DNA of 64,000 bases from Solitalea lacus (GCF_022014595.1 NZ_CP091740.1:3832200-3896199), one strand, 5' to 3'; shown: positions 18,537 to 27,701, numbered from the stretch's first letter. Notes: generated by a model from the sequence alone, not told the origin. Numbers and translations: made by a program.

Positions 18537-18701
18537 TAATTCTTTCAAATTGCCTTCATTATACACATAACTTTCCTCTCTAAATGAAACTTCCCTTTTC
18601 ATCATAGCAATATACCCATACCGAATGCAGAATGCATTCGATGAAATGAAAAATCACTTTAGATTACAGGAAACTTTGCAAGAATGGATCTTAACTTAGT
18701 T

Positions 18702-19126
18702 CTACCCAGAAAACGCACGCTCAGTTCCTTGTAAATCACTTTTGAATTTAGATACATTGCCCTTGCCTCCTTCTTTTATCGAGCCGTAATAGTTTAAAGC
18801 AGAGTATAGTCTTCACTACCCGGCCACCAGTATGGAGCCTTCCAGCTTTATATTCAGCTGAGCCATAGACATCAATAGCTCACGCAGGGTTTGCAGCGTA
18901 TTGATATCCTTCTCAAACTCGTCGATATTTAAAGCGAGCAAACTCGGGATATTGTTTGGTATATTCAAATGCTTTGGTCACAAAAGCGAACGACTTATCC
19001 CTCATTTTGGGCTGTTAGCGGGCTTTCGCCAATTTTTAGCTCCAGCAAATGCGGAATTACCTGTAAGGTGTCTTTAATAGCTGTTAAATCAGCCGGATCG
19101 ATGTTTAATGATCCGTTGTTTTCCAT
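18702..19126 (-). pseudogene. Decayed gene of a small helical Bacteroidota protein
   Basis: The minus strand starts with ATG at 19126 (MENNGSLNIDPADLTAIKDT ... HLLELKIGESPLTAQNEG) and then needs three frame changes to stay readable. The pieces are DKSFAFVTKAFEYTKQYPE, SLLALNIDEFEKDINTLQTL then RELLMSMAQLNIKLEGSILVAG, and SEDYTLL*NYYGSIKEGGKG then NVSKFKSDLQGTERAFSG, ending at TAG (18702-18704). The order (counting helix, GDKSxAFV-like motif, DEFEKD, AGSEDY, YYGSIKEGGKGN) is one I recall for short cytoplasmic proteins of unknown function in this phylum. It is dead through small indels. Confidence 0.6.
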
Positions 19127-19152
19127 GTTATTTGTTTTAATGGTTTTTCGGG

Positions 19153-21267
19153 TTAATGTTGAACAAGAATTTGTTTGTTTACGGTATTCTTACCGTCTTT
19201 AATGATTAGATAATAAATATCGTTTGGTAAATCGGCAATGGTGATGGTTACGTTTTCTCCTTTTGATTTGGCTTTCTTTAGTTCCCGCATGTTTTTATCA
19301 TAAAGCTTAATATCATAATCCATTGCAGTTTTAGTTGTATTGCTCGTCTCGGTATTAGATTGAAGTCCTACCTCCAGTATAACAGTAAAAGAGTTATCTG
19401 CAGGATTGGGAGCTATAGTAATTGACTCTGAGGTAGGCGATTGCATTGCATAAGCAATAAGACAATCTCCATCTGCCACAAACGTAAAATCACGTGAAGA
19501 AGATCCGCAAGCATTGGTGGTAGTTAACCTGTAAGTGGCCATTCCGTTTTGAGGCTTTACATACACCTCGTAATCTTTAGTAGTACCTGGTACCAAGCCA
19601 ATACCGGTAGTAGCCGTACTTGGGTATTTGCTTACCAATTCCCAATTATAATTGGTAGCCACCTGGTCGTTTAGGGCTATCACACCACTATAGAAACCAG
19701 GAAACATATAACTTTTCAGGCAAAACTGGCTTTGATTTTCATCAATATAGGCCGAAAAGCCTTCTGTTGTATAGGTTCCCGATAATGTTAAAATTGTAGG
19801 AGCTCCTACAGTGATATTTTTTGAAAAAGTACCATTTCCACAATGACTATTTACAGAAACTGTAACAGTTGAGATAGTTGAATTGGGCACATTTTTTACG
19901 ACCTGAATACTTGAAGTTCCTTGACCTGACACAATCTTTAACTCTGTACCAACGGTCCATATATATTGTACTGCTGTGCCTGCATTTGATGAAGCTGTTA
20001 ATGTGACAGGTGTTGAATCTATGCAAGTAGCGGATGTGCTTATATTTACATCGTAAACTGAACCATTGGGTATTAGACCTGGTTTACCCTTGATTTCTGT
20101 TTCGAACCAACCGGCATTATTCGAAGTTATTGAAACGTGAGGCTCATTTATAGGAGGAGCATATACCCGGTCAAATGGAGAAAGCCCTTCGCATGCAAGG
20201 TTAATATTTTTAAAGTTATAAGAAAGATTGAAACTTGGCAGTCTTATATCTGCAGCACTCACTGAAGGCATAAAAGTAGCATTTACATTATGCCGATACT
20301 CCTTCTTTCTCATCCAGCCAAAAGCGATGGCAGCCCAAAACCTAACTTTACCGTCATACTCGCTAAATGTATCTTCAAAATAACCGCCAGGAGCTGCATC
20401 ATAACTATTATTATTTGCGGCAGGTTGCGTATATAATATTTTAACTTTAGGCTGACCTATAACTTTTCTTAATAACCACCCATCAGTTAACATATTTAAC
20501 GATTCACATCTATTTGTTTTTGCAGAAGCATAACAATTCCAATTCAACTTCTTATTGGAGGATATTAGCTTATTCATACTAAAATGTACCATTTCCCCGC
20601 ATGGAGCAAGGAGAGTATTTGAAAGAGCGTCGTTACTTCCATTGATAATTGCAATTTTTCTACATATAGTTGGATATTCCCCAACTGCAGTTAAATTAGA
20701 TTTAAAAATGTTTCTAAAATTATCTGGAGCCGGCGTTTCTGAATTTGCAATAGAGTGATGTACCAACATTTGTCGAGCGGCATTGGTTCTGTGTAAACCA
20801 TTTTTTGCATTTGAAAAAATATCTCCTATTAATCCTTTCTGCAAAAAATAATCTACCATTTGCTGTAATCCAATTGGCACATTAGCGCCTTGTTGTGGCC
20901 CGTCAAAAGAAATGTACAAACGGGTGTGATGTCCTATATTGTTTTTCTCACAATAGGCTAATGCATACTGTGCCACTAACGACCCATAACTTGGTCCAAT
21001 TACGACAAAATCATCCTGTAAAGTATTTTGATATTGAGAATATAACGTTTGGAGCAATTGAACCACAGCTAATGCATTTTTCTCAATTAAATCTCCACCA
21101 TCTTCATAGTCATAGATAATAATATCATAACCATCGTTTCGAAGCTTATCACCTAAAAACAATTCTGTACCGTTGGGAAATCTTACTTTTTTGTTAATAT
21201 ATTCATCCCATATTCTCTGATGTGTTCTTTCATTCTCTTTCTTTTTTTTTCTTTGGATCAAATCCAT
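19153..21267 (-). CDS. T9SS-sorted alpha/beta hydrolase, C-terminal part after a frameshift
   Basis: The open frame runs from about 21267 to the stop at 19153 (up to 704 residues). It continues the protein encoded at 21230-22228 if one A is removed from the A9 tract at 21242-21250. It begins with the hydrolase core: VRFPNGTELFLGDKLRNDGY, IIIYDYEDGGDLIEKNA and nucleophile elbow VIGPSYGSLVAQYAL. Polycystic-kidney-disease-like Ig folds follow (TCIDSTPVTLTASSNAG ... QYIWTVG). The last ~80 residues form a type A T9SS sorting domain (SITIAPNPADNSF ... LYDKNMRELKKAKSKGENV ... LPNDIYYLIIKDGKNTV). The enzyme is expected on the cell surface or outside. Alone, this part has no signal peptide. Confidence 0.75.
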   Translation of the reverse strand: MDLIQRKKKKENERTHQRIWDEYINKKVRFPNGTELFLGDKLRNDGYDIIIYDYEDGGDLIEKNALAVVQLLQTLYSQYQNTLQDDFVVIGPSYGSLVAQYALAYCEKNNIGHHTRLYISFDGPQQGANVPIGLQQMVDYFLQKGLIGDIFSNAKNGLHRTNAARQMLVHHSIANSETPAPDNFRNIFKSNLTAVGEYPTICRKIAIINGSNDALSNTLLAPCGEMVHFSMNKLISSNKKLNWNCYASAKTNRCESLNMLTDGWLLRKVIGQPKVKILYTQPAANNNSYDAAPGGYFEDTFSEYDGKVRFWAAIAFGWMRKKEYRHNVNATFMPSVSAADIRLPSFNLSYNFKNINLACEGLSPFDRVYAPPINEPHVSITSNNAGWFETEIKGKPGLIPNGSVYDVNISTSATCIDSTPVTLTASSNAGTAVQYIWTVGTELKIVSGQGTSSIQVVKNVPNSTISTVTVSVNSHCGNGTFSKNITVGAPTILTLSGTYTTEGFSAYIDENQSQFCLKSYMFPGFYSGVIALNDQVATNYNWELVSKYPSTATTGIGLVPGTTKDYEVYVKPQNGMATYRLTTTNACGSSSRDFTFVADGDCLIAYAMQSPTSESITIAPNPADNSFTVILEVGLQSNTETSNTTKTAMDYDIKLYDKNMRELKKAKSKGENVTITIADLPNDIYYLIIKDGKNTVNKQILVQH

Positions 21268-22228
21268 CTAAAAATATAATCGGTTTAGTTATTCTTTTAG
21301 GGGTGCAATTTGCAGCAGCATAATAAATATATGCTGTGCCGGTAGCCTGCGTGGTTGCTGCGCCTCCATATTGGCTGGCATTAAATGGCAAACCAGTTAT
21401 ATTTATTTTATCATAGCCATTACAAGGGGTTATATTAGGGCGACCTGTACGTATATTTATTCCTGCTATTGCTTTTAACACTGACCCTCCAACTAAATTT
21501 ATGTTCATCTTGATGATTTTCGAACCGGTTGTAGCATAGTTTATCTGTACACTGCTATTAAGGGCAAGTGAGCGATAACCGGCTCCATCATCAAAGTCGA
21601 TACTCACATTATTGATATTTAAGGATTGATTGGTAAGAAAAAACCTTGAATCAAGCGTAAATGTATGTATTCCTATTTCCCATTCCGCCTCTGCCTCTCC
21701 TAAAGGACTGGCTATTAATGTTATATTACTGTTATAAGGAGATACTGTACGGTTTGCAACATCATACAATTGACCGTTTTGAATATAAAACAAGTTATTA
21801 ATGACTGAATTAGTATCAATACTGTTATAATTATAATACAGTATACCAATGGGGTGAGTAGTTGAAGGATATAAACTTAATAAATCGGCATCTAATTGTT
21901 CAGGTGTTTTCCAGCCTGAAGTATTATAAGCTGAAGAATACAATTCATAATAGGCCTGATGGAAATGGTCTATATCCGAAGTATCTGAACCAAGAACACC
22001 TGTAAATCTTTCAAGACCTGCTAAATTAAATACTCGGTCATATAATATTCCTGTAGGAACTTTGCTTTTATCTATGGGTAAAAGTATGTTGGCTGTTTCC
22101 TGTAAATAAGTGCTTTCACTTACATCGGAAAAAGGACTGATTTGACCATATGTATAAGAATAACTGCAAAAAAAATAAAACACAGCGATCAATACCGAAA
22201 CATTCGGTAAACGTTTAAATAAATTCAT
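21230..22228 (-). CDS. T9SS-sorted alpha/beta hydrolase, N-terminal part
   Basis: 332 codons starting with a signal peptide (MNLFKRLPNVSVLIAVFYFF ... YTYGQ). The region after it is beta-rich with no domain I can name. The frame ends in KPIIFLDGFDPKKKKERE: the IxFLDGFDP motif opens the hydrolase domain that continues at 21267 in another frame. The break sits in a run of nine A residues (21242-21250); eight would restore one protein of about 1,025 residues. As read, this part would be secreted without its catalytic Ser or sorting domain. Confidence 0.75.
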   Translation of the reverse strand: MNLFKRLPNVSVLIAVFYFFCSYSYTYGQISPFSDVSESTYLQETANILLPIDKSKVPTGILYDRVFNLAGLERFTGVLGSDTSDIDHFHQAYYELYSSAYNTSGWKTPEQLDADLLSLYPSTTHPIGILYYNYNSIDTNSVINNLFYIQNGQLYDVANRTVSPYNSNITLIASPLGEAEAEWEIGIHTFTLDSRFFLTNQSLNINNVSIDFDDGAGYRSLALNSSVQINYATTGSKIIKMNINLVGGSVLKAIAGINIRTGRPNITPCNGYDKINITGLPFNASQYGGAATTQATGTAYIYYAAANCTPKRITKPIIFLDGFDPKKKKERE

Positions 22229-22278
22229 AAGTTTAGTAGATTAAGGTAGCGTGGTAGGAGATCGATTAGTATTAATTA

Positions 22279-22779
22279 TTAATAAGGTTTGTACTTCACA
22301 TCAAAATAACCCTCCGTTACATTAGCTGTAATATTTCCATCAACCATTTTTGCTTTAAATGAAAATACGCCTGATATTTTTTGGTGTACAGTATCCAATT
22401 TATAAATAGAAACAGTGCCAATATTTACATTGTCTGTTTTATATTCATTGTCACCAATTTTTATAGACCCTACATTATTAGAAGGGGATAATGTCAGTGG
22501 ATAATCTTTAGCAGTAGTTAAATCTGAAATAAAAAAACCTACAATTTTTATATTGCTTGGAGAATTATAACCATCAATATAGAATATTCTTCTCCCGGAA
22601 TAAATATAGCTGTGGGCCTCAACAGGATTAAATTTAAAATCGTCAGAAAACGGATTCCACTTTTGTCCATTTACCTTACATCCAAATTCTTTTTCACGAG
22701 TTCCATCAAAATCCTTACATGCGTAAAAAAAAATGATAAGTACTACTAGCCATACAATTTTATTAAAGTTGTTTTTCAT
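22279..22779 (-). CDS. Lipoprotein, DUF6252-like
   Basis: A 166-residue protein with a lipoprotein signal ending in FFYAC (Cys21). The mature part begins with a CKVNGQKWNPFSDDF motif and ends in VTEGYFDVKYKPY. Proteins with this start (a short conserved VNGxxW block) and an all-beta body ending in TEGxFDxxY belong to DUF6252. The function is unknown; a surface- or periplasm-facing location is expected. It lies 50 bp upstream of the T9SS hydrolase gene on the same strand and may be co-transcribed. Confidence 0.65.
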   Translation of the reverse strand: MKNNFNKIVWLVVLIIFFYACKDFDGTREKEFGCKVNGQKWNPFSDDFKFNPVEAHSYIYSGRRIFYIDGYNSPSNIKIVGFFISDLTTAKDYPLTLSPSNNVGSIKIGDNEYKTDNVNIGTVSIYKLDTVHQKISGVFSFKAKMVDGNITANVTEGYFDVKYKPY

Positions 22780-23104
22780 AAAGACGAATGTTTTTATTAA
22801 GATTAAATAGGGAATAATAGATGTTTTTTAATCAAACAATATGAATATAATTCATATATGAATCAAGACTTTATCAAAGAAAATTAATTTAGATATTGAT
22901 GAGACACAAATAAATACTGTGAAAACAAAAGCATAAGAAGTTTTTATTTTTATATTTACCCTGCGAATTTGGGTTATTTTTAAACCGCAAAATCATCTAC
23001 ATCTAACACATTAATTACCTACAGACAACAATTGCCAATAAATTGTTACCTGAAAACAATATATCTACACAATATCAGTTTAATATTTTGAGAAATCTTT
23101 CTTT
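22780..23104. other. Intergenic region between divergent genes
   Basis: 325 bp, very AT-rich, separating the minus-strand lipoprotein gene from the plus-strand gene at 23105. It must contain both promoters. I see no convincing operator, RNA or coding sequence. Confidence 0.35.
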
Positions 23105-23491
23105 ATGAAAACATATCGAATTTGGGCCGTAATAATCCTTATTTCATTGATCGGTCAATTAGTCTTTGCCGTTTCGCCTAGGCAAAGTCGTAAAAATGTG
23201 ATAATCATGTCACCACCCAAGCGTGATCGTTTTTATATTTCAGACTCGCTTTATGTTAAAATCACCGGTGAACGACTCAATAAAAAACAAGCTCAGCAAC
23301 TCTCTGACGAACTCAAAAAACAGAAAGGAGTACTAAATGTTAACCTTAACTATGAATTAGCTACTGCCAGCATTCTTTTTGACGCAAAAACCATCAGCTC
23401 GGGCAGGTTAACAGATGTGATCAACTCATTTCAGAGCGCAAAAGGCGGAGCAAAATTCAGAGCAATAATCATTAACGATTCAAGCAACTAA
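23105..23491 (+). CDS. Exported small protein with HMA-like fold, metal ligands absent
   Basis: A 128-residue protein with an N-terminal signal peptide (MKTYRIWAVIILISLIGQLVFA). The mature part YVKITGERLNKKQAQQLSDE ... KQKGVLNVNLNYELATASILFDAKTISSGRLTDVI follows the beta-alpha-beta pattern of heavy-metal-associated domains (GV.NV...Y..A...FD....S...L...I). There is no CxxC, so it probably does not bind copper in the usual way. It is followed by accA after about 170 bp. The function is unknown. Confidence 0.55.
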   Translation: MKTYRIWAVIILISLIGQLVFAVSPRQSRKNVIIMSPPKRDRFYISDSLYVKITGERLNKKQAQQLSDELKKQKGVLNVNLNYELATASILFDAKTISSGRLTDVINSFQSAKGGAKFRAIIINDSSN

Positions 23492-23665
23492 TAATAAGGT
23501 ACTTAAAAAACAAATTGAATCATATAGCATTGGCTATATTCGAAATTAAAAATGTTTCTTACTTTTACCCCTCATTTTAAACTATTGTGAGGCTGGTTTA
23601 AAGCGCTTTCCTATCGTGTATTCCATAAATAGAATTGGCTCACATTAAAAAGACTTAAACAATTG

Positions 23666-24622
23666 ATGAAACCAACTTTTGATTTCGAAAAGCCGATCAC
23701 CATTTTAATGGAAGAGTTAGAAAAGGTGAAAATGGCTCAGGAAAAAACCAAGGTAGACTTTTCGGCAACTATTCGTGAAATTGAAGCTAAAATTGATCAA
23801 ACACAACAAGACGTGTATAAAAAATTAACCGGCTGGCAAAAAGTACAGATGTCGCGTCATCCAGAGCGTCCACAAACGCTTGACTACATTGCGATGATGT
23901 GTGAAGACTTTATCGAACTTCATGGCGACCGTACCGTTAAAGATGACAAAGCCATCGTTGGTGGATTTGCTACTATTGATGGCAAACCGGTAATGATTAT
24001 TGGTCATCAGAAAGGGAAAAACACTAAAGAGCGTCAATTCCGAAACTTTGGTATGGCTAACCCTGAGGGTTACCGCAAGGCTTTACGCTTAATGAGATTA
24101 GCTGAAAAGTTCAATGTACCGGTGGTTACCTTAATTGATACAATGGGAGCTTACCCGGGCTTGGAAGCTGAAGAGCGTGGACAAGGTGAAGCCATTGCTC
24201 GCAACCTTCTGGAAATGTCGGTACTGAAAGTTCCGGTTCTGTGCTTTATTGTTGGTGAAGGAGCTTCTGGTGGTGCGTTAGGAATTGGTATTGGCGATAA
24301 GGTGTACATGCTTGAATATTCGTGGTATTCGGTTATCTCTCCAGAGTCTTGTTCATCTATTTTATGGAGAAGCTGGGATCATAAAGAAAAAGCTGCTGAT
24401 GCACTTAAACTTACTGCCGAAGACATGTTTAAAAACAAACTGATCGATGGTATTGTAAAAGAACCGTTGGGTGGTGCGCAAAATGATCCTGCACAAATGG
24501 CTGAAACATTGAAGCAACGAATTTTAACTGATCTCAACGAATTAGGCAAAAAGAAAATTGAGACAGTAATATCAGAACGTATCAACAAATTCTCTTCAAT
24601 GGGAGTTGTAAACGAGCACTAA
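23666..24622 (+). CDS. accA: Acetyl-CoA carboxylase carboxyltransferase subunit alpha
   Basis: With AccD it transfers the carboxyl group from biotin to acetyl-CoA, giving malonyl-CoA for fatty-acid synthesis. 318 residues from the ATG at 23666; a TTG three bases earlier is less likely. Family blocks: an N-terminal coiled region with [64 protein letters not shown], the oxyanion segment [20 protein letters not shown], and [17 protein letters not shown]. It ends at a strong hairpin. Confidence 0.97.
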   Translation: MKPTFDFEKPITILMEELEKVKMAQEKTKVDFSATIREIEAKIDQTQQDVYKKLTGWQKVQMSRHPERPQTLDYIAMMCEDFIELHGDRTVKDDKAIVGGFATIDGKPVMIIGHQKGKNTKERQFRNFGMANPEGYRKALRLMRLAEKFNVPVVTLIDTMGAYPGLEAEERGQGEAIARNLLEMSVLKVPVLCFIVGEGASGGALGIGIGDKVYMLEYSWYSVISPESCSSILWRSWDHKEKAADALKLTAEDMFKNKLIDGIVKEPLGGAQNDPAQMAETLKQRILTDLNELGKKKIETVISERINKFSSMGVVNEH

Positions 24623-24644
24623 AATCAAAGTAAAATAATATAAG

Positions 24645-24678
24645 CAACAATGCCTTCTGAATTAATTCGGAAGGCATT
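24645..24678. terminator. Terminator between accA and the convergent LysM gene
   Basis: CAACAATGCCTTC and GAAGGCATTGTTG form a 13-bp stem followed by TTTTT on the plus strand. It may serve both convergent genes. Confidence 0.85.
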
Positions 24679-24691
24679 GTTGTTTTTAAGC

Positions 24692-25063
24692 CTATTGAGG
24701 GATTTTAAGTACCTGACCCGGATGTATTAAGTCCGGATTAGATATTTGATCCCTATTGGCTTCAAAAATATCCTTCCAGCTTATTCCACTATATTTAGCA
24801 GCTATTTTACTTAGGCTATCGCCCGCTTGTACAGTATAAGTGGTACTTGCGCCGACTGCAACTCCAATATTTAGCACCATATCAGCTGATCGCATTTCAG
24901 GGTCCAACTTCTCGTAAACAGCCCAAATCTGCTGTTTAACAGCATCAGCCGGAGCAGTGCCGGTTAAGTATAAAACATTGTTTTGTTCTTGCACCGATAG
25001 ATCGTTCACTCCATTAGCGCGGGCAAAATCTATCACTTCCCGATATTTATCTTGTAAGGCCAT
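24692..25063 (-). CDS. BON-like and LysM domain protein
   Basis: A 123-residue protein with no signal peptide. Residues about 1-70 resemble a BON-type alpha/beta domain (VNDLSVQEQNNVLYLTGTAP ... VKQQIWAVYEKLD). Residues 75-123 form a LysM repeat (TYTVQAGDSLSKIAAKYSGI ... NPDLIHPGQVLKIPQ), which binds glycan chains. The layout resembles E. coli Kbp (YgaU), a potassium-binding BON-LysM protein, so a similar small-ion or envelope-stress role is possible. It begins 14 bp after the BON lipoprotein gene and is surely co-transcribed with it. Confidence 0.85.
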   Translation of the reverse strand: MALQDKYREVIDFARANGVNDLSVQEQNNVLYLTGTAPADAVKQQIWAVYEKLDPEMRSADMVLNIGVAVGASTTYTVQAGDSLSKIAAKYSGISWKDIFEANRDQISNPDLIHPGQVLKIPQ

Positions 25064-25077
25064 AATGGTAGTGTTAT

Positions 25078-25572
25078 TTATTTAACGATTTTAAGTTGAT
25101 TGATTACTTTTTTAGGCTTGGCCTCATTGGCAGCTTGCATAACTTTCATCAAATCATCCTTTTTCACTTCTCCCGTTAATGTAACCTCACCGTTCATAAT
25201 GGCCAAAGTAACTCCAGAAATCCCTTTCTGCTTTAATGCTTCTTCAATGGTAGTTCTTAATACTGCATCAGGGTTTATTTCAACAGGAGGAGCTACAATC
25301 TTCACGGAAGTATTGTTCACTACCGACTTTACCCCCTTTACAGATTTAACAGAAGCCTCAATGGCGCTTCGGCTGGCTTCATCTCCCAGTTCCCCGGAAA
25401 TGGTAACTACACCTTTCTCTACGGTTGCGCTAACTCCTGGGCCGTAAGAAGCAATTTGCTTATCAACTTCTGTAGAAATTTCGGAATCTTTTGGGCCACA
25501 TGAATACATTATTGTGGCCATCATCACCAGTAAAAGTACTGATGACAACCAATTCATTTTTTTTGAGAGCAT
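25078..25572 (-). CDS. BON domain lipoprotein
   Basis: A 164-residue protein with a lipoprotein signal ending in MYSC (Cys25). Two BON domains follow: about residues 35-90 (VSATVEKGVVTISGELGDEA ... VKGVKSVVNNTSV) and about 100-160 (LRTTIEEALKQKGISGVTLA ... GEVTLTGEVKK). BON domains bind membranes or phospholipids; OsmY of E. coli is a two-BON periplasmic chaperone. It is the first gene of a two-gene operon with the LysM protein. Confidence 0.85.
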   Translation of the reverse strand: MLSKKMNWLSSVLLLVMMATIMYSCGPKDSEISTEVDKQIASYGPGVSATVEKGVVTISGELGDEASRSAIEASVKSVKGVKSVVNNTSVKIVAPPVEINPDAVLRTTIEEALKQKGISGVTLAIMNGEVTLTGEVKKDDLMKVMQAANEAKPKKVINQLKIVK

Positions 25573-25812
25573 ACGTTTTTAGATTTAAGTTATTTCAATC
25601 TAGCAAGAATTTCAGACATTTTCCACTCTAACCCACTATTTATCATTTTAAAATATAAACTAATAATAATCAAACACTTACCAACAGTTAAATTCAATAT
25701 TTTTTGCCATTTTTCTTACTTTTTTTGAAACTCAATTAAATGAAAGGCGTATAAAGCTGTATCCAGATTCTGACGGTCAGGATCTGATTATTAAACAATT
25801 ACGACTCTTTCA

Positions 25813-26253
25813 ATGAAAAAAATTTACCACACACTCCTGCTTTTGATTGGCCTTACTGTTGCCGTAGCATGCAAAAAAGATGAAACTGTAAAATTGATTG
25901 ACACAACGAAGCTTACCACCTATTTATGGAAAGGTGAAGAACTTCCGGTTGTTAACAGCAGTTATTTCATTAAATACGATGTTTCGTATGATTTTTCGGT
26001 GGATGCCAGTGGCCGCCAGATTTGCAGAAAATCAGTTACTCAGGGATTAACCAAGTATGATTATTATGGAACATGGATACTTGAAGATAACAAAGTAAAA
26101 ATTACCGAATCATCCTCTATTCCTGATAATAAGATTTTCAGCGAAGTAATCAACATTATTGAATTAAACGATCATCAGTTTGTATTTAAGCGAGAAGCTA
26201 GCCAAAGCAACAGCAATACAAACGAGAAAGTTTACAAAGCTACTAGTAAATAG
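25813..26253 (+). CDS. Lipoprotein of unknown function (lipocalin-like)
   Basis: A 146-residue protein with a lipoprotein signal ending in VAVACKKDE (Cys20). The mature part is beta-rich: TYLWKGEELPVVNSSYF, YDFSVDASGRQICRKSV, GTWILEDNKVKITES and NIIELNDHQFVFKRE. The order (W near the start, GTW...ED..K..., I.EL....F.F) resembles Bacteroidota lipocalin-like lipoproteins. Ligand unknown. It is monocistronic, with its own terminator. Confidence 0.6.
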   Translation: MKKIYHTLLLLIGLTVAVACKKDETVKLIDTTKLTTYLWKGEELPVVNSSYFIKYDVSYDFSVDASGRQICRKSVTQGLTKYDYYGTWILEDNKVKITESSSIPDNKIFSEVINIIELNDHQFVFKREASQSNSNTNEKVYKATSK

Positions 26254-26273
26254 GTTAGTTATATGAAGAAGGG

Positions 26274-26302
26274 AAACCGGGTTCGAAAGAACTCGGTTTT
26301 TT
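26274..26302 (+). terminator. Terminator after the lipoprotein gene
   Basis: AACCGGGTTC-GAAA-GAACTCGGTT followed by TTTTTT; one mismatch in the stem. Confidence 0.85.
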
Positions 26303-26366
26303 TGTTTATATCTGGCCAACCCCAGACTGCACTTGAAAATCAAATAAGGAAGGCGGAAATGGGTGG

Positions 26367-27479
26367 TTATTCCAAATTAAAGTTTACTAATTCGTAGTTG
26401 ACGTTTCGTCCTCCTTCAACTGTTTGTTGCAATACACCTTTTTCTACTAGATCTTTTATATCCCGTAAAGCGGTATCATTAGAGGTTTTGGTGATTTTGG
26501 CCCATTTTGAAGTTTGTAGTTTTCCCTCAAAACCTTCAAAGAGTTTATTAAGCATTAAGCGTTGGCGTTCATTGAAGGGTGTATGTTCATGTAGTTTCCA
26601 AAACTCAACTTTGCGCAATATTTTTTGTACGGTGTGCTCTGTGGCTAAAATTGCATTTTTGAGGCAGTGCAAGAACCATTCTAACCATTCAGTTATATCG
26701 CCTGAACTGTGCTGCACTTTTTGTAATACTTCATAATAACGTTTACGTTCAGCCAACATTTGACTCGACATACTGTAATAACGTTCTCCACTTCCTTCTG
26801 CTCCGGAAAGAAGCATATCGGTTAAAGCTCTTCCTATTCTACCGTTTCCGTCATCAAAAGGATGAATAATGACAAACCAAAAGTGTGCGATAGCAGCTTT
26901 CAACACTAAGTCAAGGCTGTTTTCGTTGTTAAACCAATCCAAAAACTTGTCCATTTCCGTCTTTACTAACTCGGGCTTTACGGCTTCGTAATGTACTTTT
27001 TCTTTGCCCATTGCACCTGAAACCACTTGCATTTCGCCCGTTCTGTATTGCCCCACTTCAATCTTGTAAGGTCCGCTATATCCTGTAGGGAAAAGTGCTG
27101 CGTGCCAACCAAACAATCGTTTTTCAGTTAATGGCATATTGTAATGCTGGGTAGCATCGAGCATCATTTCCACTATTCCTTCTATATGGCGACTGCTTGG
27201 AACAAGTCCTGCTGTGTTGATGCCCAAACGCCTTGCAATAGACGAACGCACCTGATTATAATTCAGCATTTCCCCCTCTATTTCCGATGATTTTACTACA
27301 TCTAATGTTAAGGCAGTAAGTGTAGCTTCTTCTTTGGCAGAAAAACCTAAGGTGTTCATTTGCCCAATTATTTTGCCCTGCATCAGGCGGACATTTCCAA
27401 AAACGGCATTTATGACTTTGTCTTGCCAGGTAAAAGCTGTCCAGTTTTTATACTCGTAGATGTATTTTGCCATTGCCAT
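26367..27479 (-). CDS. Fic family protein, DUF4172 type
   Basis: About 370 residues from the ATG at 27479 (MAMAKYIYEYKNW); an ATG at 27512 in the same frame lies inside a palindrome and is less likely. The N-terminal DUF4172 region (WQDKVINAVFGNVRLMQGKI) precedes the inhibitory-helix motif SSEIEG, fitting (S/T)xxxE(G/N). The full Fic motif HPFDDGNGRIGR lies in the middle, preceded by the flap (GQYRTGEMQVVSGAMGKEKV). The C-terminal ~70 residues look like a winged helix (LQTSKWAKITKTSNDTALRD). It is a probable AMP-transferase with unknown target. A perfect 38-bp palindrome overlaps the 5' leader. Confidence 0.9.
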   Translation of the reverse strand: MAMAKYIYEYKNWTAFTWQDKVINAVFGNVRLMQGKIIGQMNTLGFSAKEEATLTALTLDVVKSSEIEGEMLNYNQVRSSIARRLGINTAGLVPSSRHIEGIVEMMLDATQHYNMPLTEKRLFGWHAALFPTGYSGPYKIEVGQYRTGEMQVVSGAMGKEKVHYEAVKPELVKTEMDKFLDWFNNENSLDLVLKAAIAHFWFVIIHPFDDGNGRIGRALTDMLLSGAEGSGERYYSMSSQMLAERKRYYEVLQKVQHSSGDITEWLEWFLHCLKNAILATEHTVQKILRKVEFWKLHEHTPFNERQRLMLNKLFEGFEGKLQTSKWAKITKTSNDTALRDIKDLVEKGVLQQTVEGGRNVNYELVNFNLE

Positions 27480-27499
27480 AACTATTCTGCGGTAAACAT

Positions 27500-27537
27500 A
27501 TGAATTATTCACCGCAAATTTGCGGTGAATAATTCAT
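27500..27537. promoter_or_regulatory. Perfect 38-bp palindrome at the 5' end of the second fic gene
   Basis: ATGAATTATTCACCGCAAA is followed directly by its exact reverse complement. TTCACCGCAAGAA at 27545-27557 and TGCGGTAAA at 27488 repeat the inner half-site. The palindrome ends about 20 bp before the chosen start codon, so a bound dimer would block transcription or translation. Probable operator. Confidence 0.65.
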
Positions 27538-27701
27538 TTTTTCACCGCAAGAAAAAATTATTGAGGATCATTGAGATCTGAAGTTGAAAAAATTAACACC
27601 TCAGTATTGACAGGATATCTTTGTTTTTAGTTGCTTTACAGGCTTCTGAACTATCCAACAGTTTCACTTTCCTTTATTACTTCATCAACTTACATGACAT
27701 C
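27538..27701. other. Region upstream of the second fic gene
   Basis: Together with the palindrome and the following terminator this is 360 bp without a gene. It should contain the fic promoter; besides the extra CACCGCAA half-site I see nothing. Confidence 0.35.

Noticed and set aside
19153-22228. Two independent genes (exported beta protein and separate esterase)
   Set aside because: The FLDGFDP motif ending the first frame and the hydrolase start in the second are contiguous parts of one domain, and the signal peptide and sorting domain are split between them.
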